Assembly (NCBI GenBank): GCA_937871285.1
Contig: CALMQS010000012.1
Location: forward strand, 50,885 to 114,884
Direction of reading: 5' to 3'
Source: an uncultured Sphingobacteriales bacterium
Lineage (GTDB): Bacteria; Bacteroidota; Bacteroidia; Chitinophagales; Chitinophagaceae
Length of the DNA: 64,000 nucleotides
A program made the translations under genes and the position numbers. Below, piece after piece: positions 51,621 through 62,600 of the stretch. Within the stretch, counting starts at the first letter, position 1. Each line of letters opens with the position of its first letter. Below the pieces are notes generated by a model. The model saw only the letters and a list, made by a program, of their open reading frames with translations, had not been told where the DNA came from and ran no database searches.

Positions 51621-54600
51621 CTATCTCAGCAACGTAATATCTCCCTTTTTGGTTGCTTTGCTTCCATCCGTAAATTCTACTTCTAATGTATAGGCGTATG
51701 CATCCATAGGTTGCAGCACACCTTTATATTTTCCATCCCAGCCCTGGTTGCGGTCTGTTGATTGATATACCAATTGTCCCCACCTGTTGTAAATCCGGAA
51801 AACCATTTTCCCGATAGCATATCCCCTAACATACACTTTATCGTTTACGCCATCTCCGTTGGGCGAAAAGGCATTGGCTACGGCGATTAAAGGAGATACG
51901 ATTGCCGACACGGTTTGGCAAACCGTATCAGGGCAGCCATACTGGTTGTATGCAATGAGGCAGGTATTGAAGTCGCCGTTCATATTAAACTGGTGCACAG
52001 GGTTAGCCAGTGCAGAAGTATCTCCATCGCCAAAATACCATTTATAGCTTACGGCGTTCATAGATGTATTGGTATAAGCGGTTGGCGTATTTTCCAATGG
52101 TGGCACAGGGCTGAAAGTAAAGCCTGCTGTTGGTATAGGCCGCACATTGATCGTAAAAAATGCGGAATCGGATTTATTGCAGGTCATGGAATCCACTACT
52201 ATTAATTTTACCCTGTAAGTGCCTACAGAAGTGTATTCGTGTTCCGGGGCAAACTCGTTTGAAGTGCTGCCATCACCAAAGTCCCAGTAAAATAATTGAC
52301 CGGCCTCCGAAGTATTATCAAATACCGCATGGTGTGGCACGCACCCTTCGGGAGGCGTGTCGAAGCGCGCCTTAACGTTAGGGGCCACACGCATGGTAAG
52401 CGTAAAGGTATCGGGTGCGTTACAATAATTGGTGTCGGCAAGTGAAAGCTTTACGTGATAAGTACCTGGTGCAGGAAATTCATGCTTTATATTACCGGTT
52501 CCGGTCGTTACGGGAGCCGATCCATCGCCAAAATCCCAGGTAAAAATGGCGCCCTGGAAAGGTTTGCCCGGTGGCGCCACCGATGTATTCGTAAACTCAA
52601 AATTAAGGCTTTCGCAGGGAAGCAGCTTGTCAGCGGTAGCGCCTATTATCGCCCTGTCTGTTCGTACCCTGATGGTAGTATATGCCGTATCGCTTATAAT
52701 ACATTTGCTGGAATCTACAGAGATAAGTCTTACGTTATAAGAACCAACAACGTTATACGTATGACTGGTGCCCGGTGTAGTTGTGGTAGCTGTATTACCA
52801 TCACCGAAATCCCACAGGTATGTTTTTCCTTTTTGCAAAGTATCTAAAAAATCTACCGTAACCGGCACACAGCCATAATCCCTGTAGGCTTTGCCCTCGA
52901 TAGTTGTCCGGAGGCCATTGGTAACGCCTGAAAAGTCCATTTCAATTTTAACGGCTGCAAGATTACATTCCTTTGGGTTCCCCGACCTTGGCCGCCATAC
53001 GCCAGGCGTTACAGGGAATGTAGTTCCGGGAAAATTGCTGATAAAGCAGGCCGCACAAATTGCCTGGTAAATTACCCCGTTGGCATCGAAGCGGCTGGTG
53101 CCGCCGTCCACGTGGTCTCCAAACCCTCCTTTTTGCCCGTAAAAAGCGCCAAATAGTATATCCTGCGCATCTTTTTCCAGTACAAAAAAGTAAAAGTCGC
53201 TGCCATCGGTAGTACATCCGTTGGGCAGTACATTGCAATCCTTCGTTGGCATTCCAAACGTTCCCGAAGTGTGAAACTGGTCATCCGCCGAAGGTGATAA
53301 TCTGCCACCCCATCCTGCTACATATACATTTTCGCATTTGTCTACAGCAAAGGCCACCGGTGAAATATTATACGTTGCCGTTCCGCTGCCAAATACGGTT
53401 GAATAAACGCTTGCCGAAAGGTTGGGCTGCATTTTTACAATGAACTGTTTTGTTCCCGGGTTATTGTATATGCCTGCGGGGCTAACCGGCCAGGTTCCCA
53501 AAGTAACGCCTGTTATATACGGAAATCCACTGGGATCAAACTTTAAACCATATATGGCGTCCATGCTGTTGGTGCCCATGTAGGTAGCTCGTTGTAAAGT
53601 GCCTGAGTTACTAAAAATGGCTATGAACCCATCTGCCGTACCGCCCTGGTAGGAAGATGCTATTACCCCTGTAGCGGGCACGCCTGGCAGGTTGTTGCTT
53701 CTTGTTGACCCGCCCACATAAATATTATTGTTTTGGGGATGAAGCGCAAGAACAAAAGTACCATCGTCTTCAATGCCGCCAAATAAGGTGCTGAACAATA
53801 CTGTTCCCACATCGGGAGCTATTTTCATTAATACGCCATCCTGCTTTCCACCCAGGCTGGTTTGTGATGCGCCGGCAGTTGTGGGGAAATTATTGGACTG
53901 GGTGCAGCTGGCGAGATAGATATTATCATTATCATCCAGTATTATCTCGCTTCTTGAATCATCACCGTAAAAAACGGACAGGCTGTTGGGCGACCGGGAG
54001 GTAGATATATTAACGCCATCCGCATTTGAACCGCCAATTCTCTTTGATCCGATAAGCGTGGTTCCCGAGGCGTTGAGCTTGGTAACCACAATGTCGAACC
54101 CGCCGCCAACCCCCAATTTATTATCCTGCGGCTGCAAAGGATAATTAGCGGAATTGGTTCTGCCCAGTATCACAAGGTTGCCCTGACTGTCTTCTATGAG
54201 GCTGTGGGGCTGATCGGCGCCGCCACCACCTATATAAGTAGCATACATCCTGTTGGTACCGCTGCTGTTGAATTTCATGATACCAATATCAAAGGCTTCG
54301 TTACCTGATCCCCCATTATAACTGGTTTGAAAAGCGCCGGTTGATGCCGGGAAGCCGGCTCCAAAAACAATGCCGCCGGAGTATAAGCTTCCGTCTGCCG
54401 CGTAGGTTGCGGTAAATCCCCACTGGCTTGAAGTGCTTCCTGTAAAAGTGGCAAATATAAGCGTGGGGTCTATAACTAATATTCGGGAAGGATCGTATTG
54501 CTTTACTTTAAATTTAACCTTGTCCTTTCCTTCGAGTACATACCTGCAGTCCAGCTCATTTTTCCCTGCATCGTTAACCTGATAAGAATAGGGCGATAGT

Positions 54601-55265
54601 TCTTTAACATCGCCAACAGAGGTTTTAATATACAATTCCCGGTTCCTGATCTGTAGCTTATCGGCACCTTCATATTGCATAACAATATCATTGATGTTTG
54701 CCCCAGGGTAAACAATGATATCATATTTTAACTGTCCGCTCTGCGCATAATACCGCACGTCAATATTGGGGTAGATATTTTTATAGGTAACCGCCTGGAA
54801 TATCCTGCAATTGGCGGCCCATTGGGCAGGGTCATTGCCGGTAAGATAATTTTCATAGGAGTTTATTGGTTTCTCACTTATTACGGTTGCATTGGTATCA
54901 GCTCCGGCAAAGCGCATGGCATAGGCATGTGAGCGTAAAGCCATGCCGGTGTTGGGATCCGGCTGATTGCCATGGCCGGGGCGGGGATGGGCGGTTCTCT
55001 TGCTGGTGTTGTGATCTGTTTGCCCTTCAGCCGCATGTCCGTGAATTTGCTCAGCAAGCTGTTGCATGTCATCTTCATTATGCAGTAGTACGGTAAACCC
55101 GTTTCGCTGAAGAAAAAAGGCGCCGTTATTAATTTCTCCCCTGAATAAAACGCTATTGTTCCACTGGCCCCTGTTTTCTGTAAACTCTACTGCCTGCTGG
55201 GCGGAAGCCGCCAGCACACTGCATAATAATAACCAGATAAGAAATATGTAGGATTTAGATGTCAA
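51621..55265 (-). CDS. Large T9SS cargo with SBBP-like and PKD domains and type B sorting domain
   Basis: A 1214-residue secreted protein. A signal peptide (SYIFLIWLLLCSVLAASAQ) is followed by a DUF7948-like domain with FTENRGQWNNSVLFRGEI. A repeated beta-propeller-like section (about 270-790) carries SBBP-type units such as GGGADQPHSLIEDSQGNLVILG and GNDYIYLA-like strands. At least four PKD domains (about 810-1120) carry YLWDFGDGNT, FTWDFGDGSAP, FYWDFGDGST and YKWYFGDGDT. The C-terminus (about 1125-1214) is a gliding-motility-associated type B sorting domain: NAFSPNGDGVNDKVYV, IYNRWGQLVYQS, GWDGKYKG. The start appears to be a TTG. It is probably exported and linked to the cell surface or gliding machinery. 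Confidence 0.9.
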   Translation of the reverse strand: MTSKSYIFLIWLLLCSVLAASAQQAVEFTENRGQWNNSVLFRGEINNGAFFLQRNGFTVLLHNEDDMQQLAEQIHGHAAEGQTDHNTSKRTAHPRPGHGNQPDPNTGMALRSHAYAMRFAGADTNATVISEKPINSYENYLTGNDPAQWAANCRIFQAVTYKNIYPNIDVRYYAQSGQLKYDIIVYPGANINDIVMQYEGADKLQIRNRELYIKTSVGDVKELSPYSYQVNDAGKNELDCRYVLEGKDKVKFKVKQYDPSRILVIDPTLIFATFTGSTSSQWGFTATYAADGSLYSGGIVFGAGFPASTGAFQTSYNGGSGNEAFDIGIMKFNSSGTNRMYATYIGGGGADQPHSLIEDSQGNLVILGRTNSANYPLQPQDNKLGVGGGFDIVVTKLNASGTTLIGSKRIGGSNADGVNISTSRSPNSLSVFYGDDSRSEIILDDNDNIYLASCTQSNNFPTTAGASQTSLGGKQDGVLMKIAPDVGTVLFSTLFGGIEDDGTFVLALHPQNNNIYVGGSTRSNNLPGVPATGVIASSYQGGTADGFIAIFSNSGTLQRATYMGTNSMDAIYGLKFDPSGFPYITGVTLGTWPVSPAGIYNNPGTKQFIVKMQPNLSASVYSTVFGSGTATYNISPVAFAVDKCENVYVAGWGGRLSPSADDQFHTSGTFGMPTKDCNVLPNGCTTDGSDFYFFVLEKDAQDILFGAFYGQKGGFGDHVDGGTSRFDANGVIYQAICAACFISNFPGTTFPVTPGVWRPRSGNPKECNLAAVKIEMDFSGVTNGLRTTIEGKAYRDYGCVPVTVDFLDTLQKGKTYLWDFGDGNTATTTTPGTSHTYNVVGSYNVRLISVDSSKCIISDTAYTTIRVRTDRAIIGATADKLLPCESLNFEFTNTSVAPPGKPFQGAIFTWDFGDGSAPVTTGTGNIKHEFPAPGTYHVKLSLADTNYCNAPDTFTLTMRVAPNVKARFDTPPEGCVPHHAVFDNTSEAGQLFYWDFGDGSTSNEFAPEHEYTSVGTYRVKLIVVDSMTCNKSDSAFFTINVRPIPTAGFTFSPVPPLENTPTAYTNTSMNAVSYKWYFGDGDTSALANPVHQFNMNGDFNTCLIAYNQYGCPDTVCQTVSAIVSPLIAVANAFSPNGDGVNDKVYVRGYAIGKMVFRIYNRWGQLVYQSTDRNQGWDGKYKGVLQPMDAYAYTLEVEFTDGSKATKKGDITLLR

Positions 55266-55322
55266 TGGTAGTTTCTATTAAATGTACAGATTTATAATGC
55301 GAATTTACCCTTAATTACACAT

Positions 55323-57455
55323 TTACGATATCTTACTCCAGAGGGTTTGTCCTTTTTGCTGCTGAAGATAGTTTTTTAACTTCTGGTTAACTGCTAAATC
55401 CAGTTCCGGATCTTCATTTAAGATGCTTTCCGCATGTTTTTTAGCTAAATCTAACAAATGTTTATCCTGCACAATGCTTGCTAATTTAAAATTGAGCATT
55501 CCGCTTTGCCGGGTACCCTCAATATCGCCGGGTCCGCGTATCTCAAGATCCTTTTCGGCTATGGCAAAACCATCATTCGTGGCGCACATCATTTTCAACC
55601 GCTCCCGTGCATCGGCACTTAACTTATTGCCGGTTAATAAGATACAATAGCTTTTTTCGCCACCCCTGCCTACTCTTCCGCGCAACTGATGCAGTTGCGA
55701 TAAACCGAATTTTTCGGCGCTTTCAATAACCATAACGGTTGCATTCGGCACGTTTACACCCACTTCAATAACGGTGGTGGATACCATGATCTGAGTATCC
55801 TTTTGTACAAAACGTTGCATGTTCGCATCTTTCTGGGCCGCTTTCATTTTTCCGTGCACCATGCTTATCCAGTATTTCGGTTCGGGGAAATACGCTTTCA
55901 CATTTTCATAACCTTTCATCAGGTTTTCATAATCGAGCTTTTCACTTTCTTCTATCAGCGGAAAAATGATATAGGCCTGCCTGCCTTTTTGAATTTCGGC
56001 TTTTATAAAATCCATTACCTGCGACCGGGCAGTTTCATAGCGGTGAACGGTAGTAATGGGTATTCTTCCCGGGGGAAGCTCATCCATGATGCTGTAATCC
56101 AGGTCGCCATAGGCCGTCATGGCCAGGGTTCTGGGGATAGGCGTTGCCGTCATTACCAGTACATGCGGCGGAACTTCACCTTTCTCCCACAGCTTTGCCC
56201 TTTGCGCCACGCCAAAACGGTGTTGTTCATCTACTACGGCGAATCCGAGCTTGTGAAACTGTACCTGGTCTTCAATGAGGGCATGCGTGCCCGTTAGTAT
56301 ATGAAGACTTCCATCTGCGGCTTTCGCCAGTATTTCTTTTCGTTTAGCCTTTGGCGTTGATCCGGTGAGTAACGCCGTTTCAACGGGCATTCCTTTTAAA
56401 AGCTGGCTTATGTTATCGTAATGCTGCCGGGCTAAAATTTCTGTAGGCGCCATCATGCAGCTCTGGTAACCATTATCTGCGGCCAGCAACATGCAAAGCA
56501 GGGCCACAATGGTTTTGCCGCTACCTACATCCCCCTGCAGCAACCGGTTCATCTGGAATCCTCTTGCCGTGTCCTGCCTGATCTCTTTCAATACCCTTTT
56601 TTGCGCGCCGGTTAATTCAAAAGGCAGATGGTTTTTATAAAAGCCATGAAACAGTTCACCCACCCTGCTGAATATGATGCCTTTTGAATAATGGTGGCGG
56701 CCGAAGCGGATCAGTCCGAGCCGTACCTGCGCCAGGAAAAATTCTTCAAATTTTAACCGTGCCAGGGCTTTCTCATACATTTCGGTATTAGCAGGGAAAT
56801 GGATATTTATATAGGAGTTATACCGGGGCAGAAGCTGCAATTCCTTAATGATAGTATCAGGTATATTTTCAGGCAGATCTTTTTCATGCAGCAGTTCAAT
56901 AAGCGTTTGCGTTAGCTTACCTATTTGCCTGCCGTTGAGTCCTCTTACTTTTAATTTTTCCGAAGCGGGATAAACCGGTTCAAGATAATTTTTACCTTCT
57001 TTTTTTTCGGGCGTAAACAGCTCGGTTTCCGGATGGGTGATCTGTGGGCTGCCCATGAAGTAAGACAGCTTTCCAAAAACCAGGTAGGACTGACCTACAT
57101 GGATATTTTTTTGTATCCAGCTAATGCCCTGGAACCAGGTGAGTTCAAGGGATCCCGTATCATCCCTTAATTCGGCTACCAAGCGCTTTCCTCTTTTTTC
57201 ACCCATCATTTCGCAGGAAACGATTTTACCGGCTACCTGGATAAAATCCATAGCCGGTGTAATATCGCCGATCTTTTTTATTTCCGTTTTATCTATATGC
57301 CGGTAAGGAAAATGTTCCAGCAGGTCGTTGAAAGTAAAAATGTTCAGCTCTTTTTTAAGCAGATCGCCTTTTAGCGGGCCCACGCCTTTAAGGTATTCGA
57401 TGGGATTAGATAATATGGAACTGAGCTGACTGATACAACCGGGCTTTAGGGGCAA
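55323..57455 (-). CDS. recG: ATP-dependent DNA helicase RecG
   Basis: A 710-residue protein. The wedge/OB region (about 20-170) starts NPIEYLKGVGPLKGDLLKKEL, and helicase motifs follow. These are Walker A GDVGSGKTIVALLC (about 310), MAPTEILARQHY, TGTHALIEDQVQF, VVDEQHRFGVAQR (motif II with DEQH), VMTATPIPRTLAM, MVSTTVIEVGVNVPNA and QLRGRVGRGG. RecG remodels stalled forks and R-loops. The only in-frame start before the conserved wedge is TTG 57455; no ATG is available. A TACATTTG box overlaps this codon, so the true start or promoter needs care. Confidence 0.93.
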   Translation of the reverse strand: MPLKPGCISQLSSILSNPIEYLKGVGPLKGDLLKKELNIFTFNDLLEHFPYRHIDKTEIKKIGDITPAMDFIQVAGKIVSCEMMGEKRGKRLVAELRDDTGSLELTWFQGISWIQKNIHVGQSYLVFGKLSYFMGSPQITHPETELFTPEKKEGKNYLEPVYPASEKLKVRGLNGRQIGKLTQTLIELLHEKDLPENIPDTIIKELQLLPRYNSYINIHFPANTEMYEKALARLKFEEFFLAQVRLGLIRFGRHHYSKGIIFSRVGELFHGFYKNHLPFELTGAQKRVLKEIRQDTARGFQMNRLLQGDVGSGKTIVALLCMLLAADNGYQSCMMAPTEILARQHYDNISQLLKGMPVETALLTGSTPKAKRKEILAKAADGSLHILTGTHALIEDQVQFHKLGFAVVDEQHRFGVAQRAKLWEKGEVPPHVLVMTATPIPRTLAMTAYGDLDYSIMDELPPGRIPITTVHRYETARSQVMDFIKAEIQKGRQAYIIFPLIEESEKLDYENLMKGYENVKAYFPEPKYWISMVHGKMKAAQKDANMQRFVQKDTQIMVSTTVIEVGVNVPNATVMVIESAEKFGLSQLHQLRGRVGRGGEKSYCILLTGNKLSADARERLKMMCATNDGFAIAEKDLEIRGPGDIEGTRQSGMLNFKLASIVQDKHLLDLAKKHAESILNEDPELDLAVNQKLKNYLQQQKGQTLWSKIS

Positions 57456-57799
57456 ATGTAAGGAAAGCGGAAGTTATGGGAAATGAGTAATGTGATAGAA
57501 CGTGGTAATCATTGGCGTTGCAAAGTGCAGCATGTTTATTTTTTGTCATACAGGACCTGTCATCAGGCATATAGCGGTATATTTTATCATCATGTATCAG
57601 TTCCCATCGAATCCCGTTTTAAACTGTCATTTTTAAAAAGCAAATTTGTGAAAACATGAACACAATGGCAAGCCTATTAGAAAAGGAAATGTACAATTAC
57701 TTTACCCGAGCCTGCACCAGGTTATTGACAGCATTGAAGATAGGAAAGTGGAAGCTGTTGACTACTAGCTTGTTGCTTATTCATAAACTTGTTGTTTAT
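57456..57799. other. Intergenic stretch with a possible gene remnant
   Basis: No complete gene is supported. It holds two overlapping short frames that look partly coding (57656-57805) and a 19-bp tandem duplication at its right end. Confidence 0.4.
57655..57768 (+). pseudogene. Possible short gene remnant, two overlapping frames
   Basis: One frame (ATG 57656) reads MNTMASLLEKEMYNYF then becomes unlike a protein. Another frame without a start reads GKPIRKGNVQLLYPSLHQV and IDSIEDRKVEAVDY before a TAG at 57766-57768. The second half looks like a small helical antitoxin-type sequence. A frameshifted or truncated gene would explain both. The call is tentative because the two frames are short and neither has a recognised family. 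Confidence 0.25.
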
Positions 57800-57806
57800 T
57801 CATAAA
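57769..57806. repeat. 19-bp tandem duplication across a stop codon
   Basis: CTTGTTGCTTATTCATAAA (57769-57787) and CTTGTTGTTTATTCATAAA (57788-57806) differ at one base. The stop codon of the minus-strand gene at 57800 lies in the second unit. Confidence 0.8.
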
Positions 57807-59365
57807 ATGGTAACAGGAAATTCCCGGTATCCTGATCCTGTTGTCCAGCGTATCTTATAATCTCCCGTATAGTTTACTTTGCCCAACGGGTCTTTCCCGT
57901 CCCAGCGTATCATAAAGGTTTCTTCTCCTGTTGTGCCTGTATATAAGTTAGTGATTTTTTTACCTGTTACTGAATACAGGTCTACCTGCAATTTCCCGGG
58001 TATCCATGATTTGCATATGATCACCGATCTTTCTTTTTTTGTGATGATATGCGGAAGTACAGTGGCAAGGTAGAGTTCCTTACTCTCTGTAAAGTGCATT
58101 TCGGGTATGGTAACTTTTCCTTTAGCATATTTTCTTTTAAAGCCGGGAGGATTCTTAAGCACGGTGTTTTCATAACGTAAACGCTCAATCGCATGTTTGC
58201 CTCCTCTGAACCGCAGTTCATACAGGTCGCGTATGGTTTGGTCAAAGTCGAGCAGGCCTGTCCAGAGTTCACCCGCATTCTTTGAAGCTGCTGAATGCCC
58301 GTAAGCCTGCTTGAATGCTGCAATGCCCGTAGTATCATTATCCGCACCCAGTCCGTTTGAATTAATGAATTTTGGATTTTCCTTATCCTTATTCCACATC
58401 ACATTCAGGTTGGTATTGATGATCCTTTGTATGTCTTGTTCACTAAAGACAATTCCATAATGATAAGCTTCGGTAATTTTTTCTACATCGCCGGCCTGGT
58501 AACCCGAACGCCAGGGATGAACCCAAACGCCATGGCGTGTATCTTTCTTTTCTGCATCAATATCGCCGGGGGTGAGCGGGTCAAAATAGTTCCAGCAATA
58601 GTGATCGTCAAAGTATTGGAAATGACTTTTTAATGTGAAAAAGATCCTTTCCGCCCTGTTTCTGTAAGCTGTACTGCCTGTAATGCGGTAAAGCCGCAGG
58701 TAAACCTGCCCGGCATCCAACTGTTTATTAAACGGGTGGCTAACACCGGCCCGGTTAGCCGCAGGGTTGTATATCCACTCTTTTAGATTACCGGGTTTTA
58801 AAAACTTGCTGAAGCCGGTATAAGCGCCATATGAACCATCTTCATACCATGTTCCTCTTTTGTCCCACTTCTCTGCAAAATCTTTTTCAGCTATTTCAAC
58901 ATAGGAGTTGGCTTTGCCGGCATATATTTTTTTCAGGGAATCATTTTCCAAAACCAGAACGCAGAAATCAAGGATCCCTGTCATCAGAATGGCGTCGCCT
59001 ACAAGCGCGTCCTGCCAATATCTTTCGTCATAAGCGTATGGGCCAATCCATCCGCTGTATCCGTCCGGATCGGTGTCCATCCTGCTAATCAGAAAGTCGT
59101 AGTATGCTATTCCGGCATCTAACCATGCTGTATCTCCGGTGAGTTGAAAGTTTTCTACATACTGATCCATTCCCACCCGGGCATGCCAGCAGAAGTTTTC
59201 GCCTTTTGCATTTTCTGTAAATGCGGGATTATTGATCATGCCGGCGGATAATGCTTTTGGCGTTATCCTCACCAAAGGGCTATTTTGAGCAGGAACGAAA
59301 ATGGCAGTGCATAAAAGTACCGGCAGGGAGAATAAAAATATAAAAAGCTGCGGTCGTATGGTCAT
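57800..59365 (-). CDS. Secreted alpha/alpha-toroid protein with C-terminal Ig-like domain
   Basis: A 521-residue exported protein (signal ending FVPAQ). Residues about 30-400 look like a six-hairpin (alpha/alpha) toroid as in several glycoside hydrolase and lyase families. They contain GMDQYVENFQLTGDTAWLDAGIAYYDFLI, GWIGPYAYDERYWQDALVGD and AGQVYLRLYRITGSTAYRNRAERIFFTL in shortened form. A C-terminal FlgD-like Ig domain (about 430-521, GKLQVDLYSVTGKKI and TIRWDGKDPLGK-like) fits cell-surface display. I do not recognise a specific family, and catalytic residues cannot be chosen. It is divergent from the DUF5107-TPR gene and may share control with it. Confidence 0.75.
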   Translation of the reverse strand: MTIRPQLFIFLFSLPVLLCTAIFVPAQNSPLVRITPKALSAGMINNPAFTENAKGENFCWHARVGMDQYVENFQLTGDTAWLDAGIAYYDFLISRMDTDPDGYSGWIGPYAYDERYWQDALVGDAILMTGILDFCVLVLENDSLKKIYAGKANSYVEIAEKDFAEKWDKRGTWYEDGSYGAYTGFSKFLKPGNLKEWIYNPAANRAGVSHPFNKQLDAGQVYLRLYRITGSTAYRNRAERIFFTLKSHFQYFDDHYCWNYFDPLTPGDIDAEKKDTRHGVWVHPWRSGYQAGDVEKITEAYHYGIVFSEQDIQRIINTNLNVMWNKDKENPKFINSNGLGADNDTTGIAAFKQAYGHSAASKNAGELWTGLLDFDQTIRDLYELRFRGGKHAIERLRYENTVLKNPPGFKRKYAKGKVTIPEMHFTESKELYLATVLPHIITKKERSVIICKSWIPGKLQVDLYSVTGKKITNLYTGTTGEETFMIRWDGKDPLGKVNYTGDYKIRWTTGSGYREFPVTIL

Positions 59366-59465
59366 ATTACATGCTTTTTGAATCGTTTGTTTTTAGGGGT
59401 ATTCATAACGCTGACCATTGGGCAAGCCCGGTTGTTTGTGTAAATATCCAAAAACTTCTTATTAC

Positions 59466-59503
59466 AACGGTTTTATTACGGCACATAACAGTTTTATTAT
59501 GCA
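59466..59503. promoter_or_regulatory. Candidate operator: two direct repeats 21 bp apart
   Basis: AACGGTTTTATTACGGC (59466-59482) and AACAGTTTTATTATGCA (59487-59503) agree at 14 of 17 positions with a 21-bp period. They lie in the gap between two divergent genes for secreted glycan-related proteins, so a shared regulator is possible. Confidence 0.35.
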
Positions 59504-59621
59504 AGAGCCAGTGCGATGTATGTATAAGCCGGGAAACTTTAAATCACACAAACGATTGCTGTGTTTTAATGGAAGTGTTTTTCCTAATTTTAGTATTTAA
59601 GCCTTTTTAAATGATTGTTCC

Positions 59622-62600
59622 ATGAGAAAGCCTTTTATGACTTTGTTGTTTTTTTGCCTCGCGATAATGATGGGAATGGCACAGCAGCCGGCTACGGTGA
59701 AGGAATATATGCAGCCGTTTCCTACCTATGGATTTTCAGATCCGAATCCCATGCCGCTGCTTTCGCCTGTGTACCCGTATTTCCGTTATGACGGATTTAC
59801 CGATAAGCCTCAGCAAAAACAATGGAAGATCGTTGAACTGGAGAACGACTATATTAAAGTGCTCATCACACCTGAAATCGGAGGGAAGATTTGGGCGGCG
59901 ATAGAAAAAGGATCCGGGAAATCATTTATCTATCATAACCACACGGTAAAGTTCCGTGATATTGCTATGCGCGGCCCATGGACGAGCGGCGGACTGGAAC
60001 CCAATTATGGTATTATTGGCCATACACCTTCCAATGCCACGCCTGTTGATTATATAACACGCACAAACGATGACGGAAGCGTAAGCTGCATTATTGGCGT
60101 ATTAGACCTGTTAACAAGAAGCGACTGGCGGATAGAGATCAATCTCCCTAAAGATAAGGCCTATTTTACCACGCAGTCTTTCTGGTACAACTCCACTCCC
60201 GTTGAACAGCCCTATTACCACTGGATGAACCTCGGTATTAAAGCAAAAGGTAACTTAGAATTTATTTTCCCCGGTACAAAGTATATCGGTCATAATGGAG
60301 AATATGCAGATTGGCCGGTAAATAAAACCAACGGTAAAAAGATCAGTTTTTATGAAGAGAATAATTTTGGAGGATACAAATCCTATCACGTGTTTGGAAA
60401 ACCGGCTGATTTTTTTGGAGCCTACTGGCATGATGATAATACCGGCATGGTGCGTTATGGCACATACGATGATAAGGCAGGCAGAAAGATCTGGATCTGG
60501 GGCTTATCGCAACAGGGTATGATCTGGGAAAAACTGCTCACCGATACCGATGGACAATATGTAGAAATTCAATCGGGAAGGCTCTTTAATCAAAACTCAT
60601 CTCCAAGTACGTTTACCCCCTTTAAGCATATTGGCTTTGCTCCCTATGCCACAGATACCTGGAAGGAATACTGGTATCCCGTATCACAAACGCAGGGCAT
60701 CGGTCAGGCCAATGCATATGGTGCACTCAACATAAAGTATGAAAACGGTTTTCTGAAAATATACTTTTCCGCGGCGCAGTTTGTTGCTGATACTTTGGTG
60801 GTGAAAACAGGGGAGAAAACAATATACAGCAGGGTGCTGAACCTGGCGCCGTTGCAGGTGTTTGCAGACTCCTTACAGGTAAGCATAAACGCAAATGACA
60901 TTGCCGCCTCACTGGGTACTAATAAGCTGGTATACCATAGTGATCCGGAATTTGAAGCGCTCAGCCGGCCGGCAACATCTCCTGTAAACTTCAACTGGAA
61001 TACTGCCTATGGTTTGTACATACAGGGAAAGGAATATATGGATCAGAAGATGTATGGAGCCGCTGAAGAAAAACTTACCGGGGCTTTAAGCAAAGACAGT
61101 AATTATCTTCCCGCCCTGGTAAAAATGGCTGAGCTCCTGTACCGCAACATGCGCTATACCGAAGCGCTGCAATTAGCCGCCCGGGCATTAAGCATTGACA
61201 CCCACGCAGGCGATGCGAATTACTATTATGGTATCATTAATGCGCAATTGGGTAATATAGCCGATGCAAAGGACGGGTTCAGTATTGCCTCGCTTACGCC
61301 TGAATACAGGAGCGCAGCGTATACTGCGCTCAGCAGGTTATATAGCAAAGAAAAAGATTTTGATAAAGCCATCGCCTATGCTGCAAAAGCAGTTGATTTC
61401 AACCGGTATAATATTGATGCCCTGATGCTGCAGGCTGCTGCATTGCGCAACAACAATGAAGCGGCAAAAGCCGGCGCGGTGCTGCAAGCCATTTTATCGT
61501 ACGATCCGCTGAATCATTTCGCCCGTTTTGAAAAACATCTCTGGCAACAAACGGAAGAGACTAAAAAGACATTTACTTCCTTAGTGAGAAATGAATTGCC
61601 TGCCGAAACCTTTGCCGAATTGGCTATCTGGTATTATAATGCCGGTTATAAGAAAAAAGCGCTGGAAGTATTTTCCTTAAGCCCTGCAAGTGCGGAAGCC
61701 GCTTTCTGGCTGGCATTTCTGCAAAACAAAAAAGCAGATTGCGATGCGGTAAACCCTGAGCTGGTTTTCCTTTTTCGTTCAGAAACGGCAATGGTGCTGG
61801 AGCACTTGCTGGAGCAGCAAAACGACTGGCTGCTGAAATACCAACTGGCATTGATATATAAAGATCGCAACCGCGAAGCGGAGTGTAAACGATTATTGCT
61901 GTCCTGCGGCAATGAGCCTGCTTACGCCCCGTTTTATGCAACGCGCTCCGCCATCTTTAAGGAGAGCGATACCGCACAATGTTTGAGTGATCTGCAAAAA
62001 GCCCTGTTACTTGATAAAGCACAATGGCGGTACCATAAGCTGCTTACCGAATATTATATAGAACACCAGCAACCTGCCGCGGCATTAGCGGTAATAGCCC
62101 CTTTCTACAGGGCTCATCCAGAACAATACATTATGGGTATGCTGTATGCCAAAACGCTGATGCTGAATAAAAAATACAATGATGCCGATGGGGTGCTGGC
62201 TAAGCTCAATATTATACCCTTTGAAGGAGCTACGGAAGGAAAAGCATTGTACCGCGAGGCGAAGCTGATGCTTGCGCTGCAGGAGATGCAAAAAAATAAT
62301 TACAAAAAAGCATTAACATTTATCAGCCAGTCGCGGTTATGGCCACAAAACTTAGGGGTGGGAAAACCATATGATGATGAGATAGACAGCCGTTTGGAAG
62401 ACTGGATGGAATACCTGTGCGGCAGGCAGCTAAAGAAGGCAGGCGGCGAGGCTTTATTGGATCATATTTTGCAGTTTACCCCGCGTATAGACAATACGGT
62501 GAGCAATTTTATTCCTTCCAACGCACTGGTATCGGCATGGGCAATTGAAAAAAGGGAAAACAGAATAAAGGCTGTTGAATGGATTGATCAGCAAATAGCG

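Noticed and set aside
51859..53443. Several plus-strand open frames inside the T9SS cargo gene
   Set aside because: They are antisense frames of the PKD repeats with no independent support.
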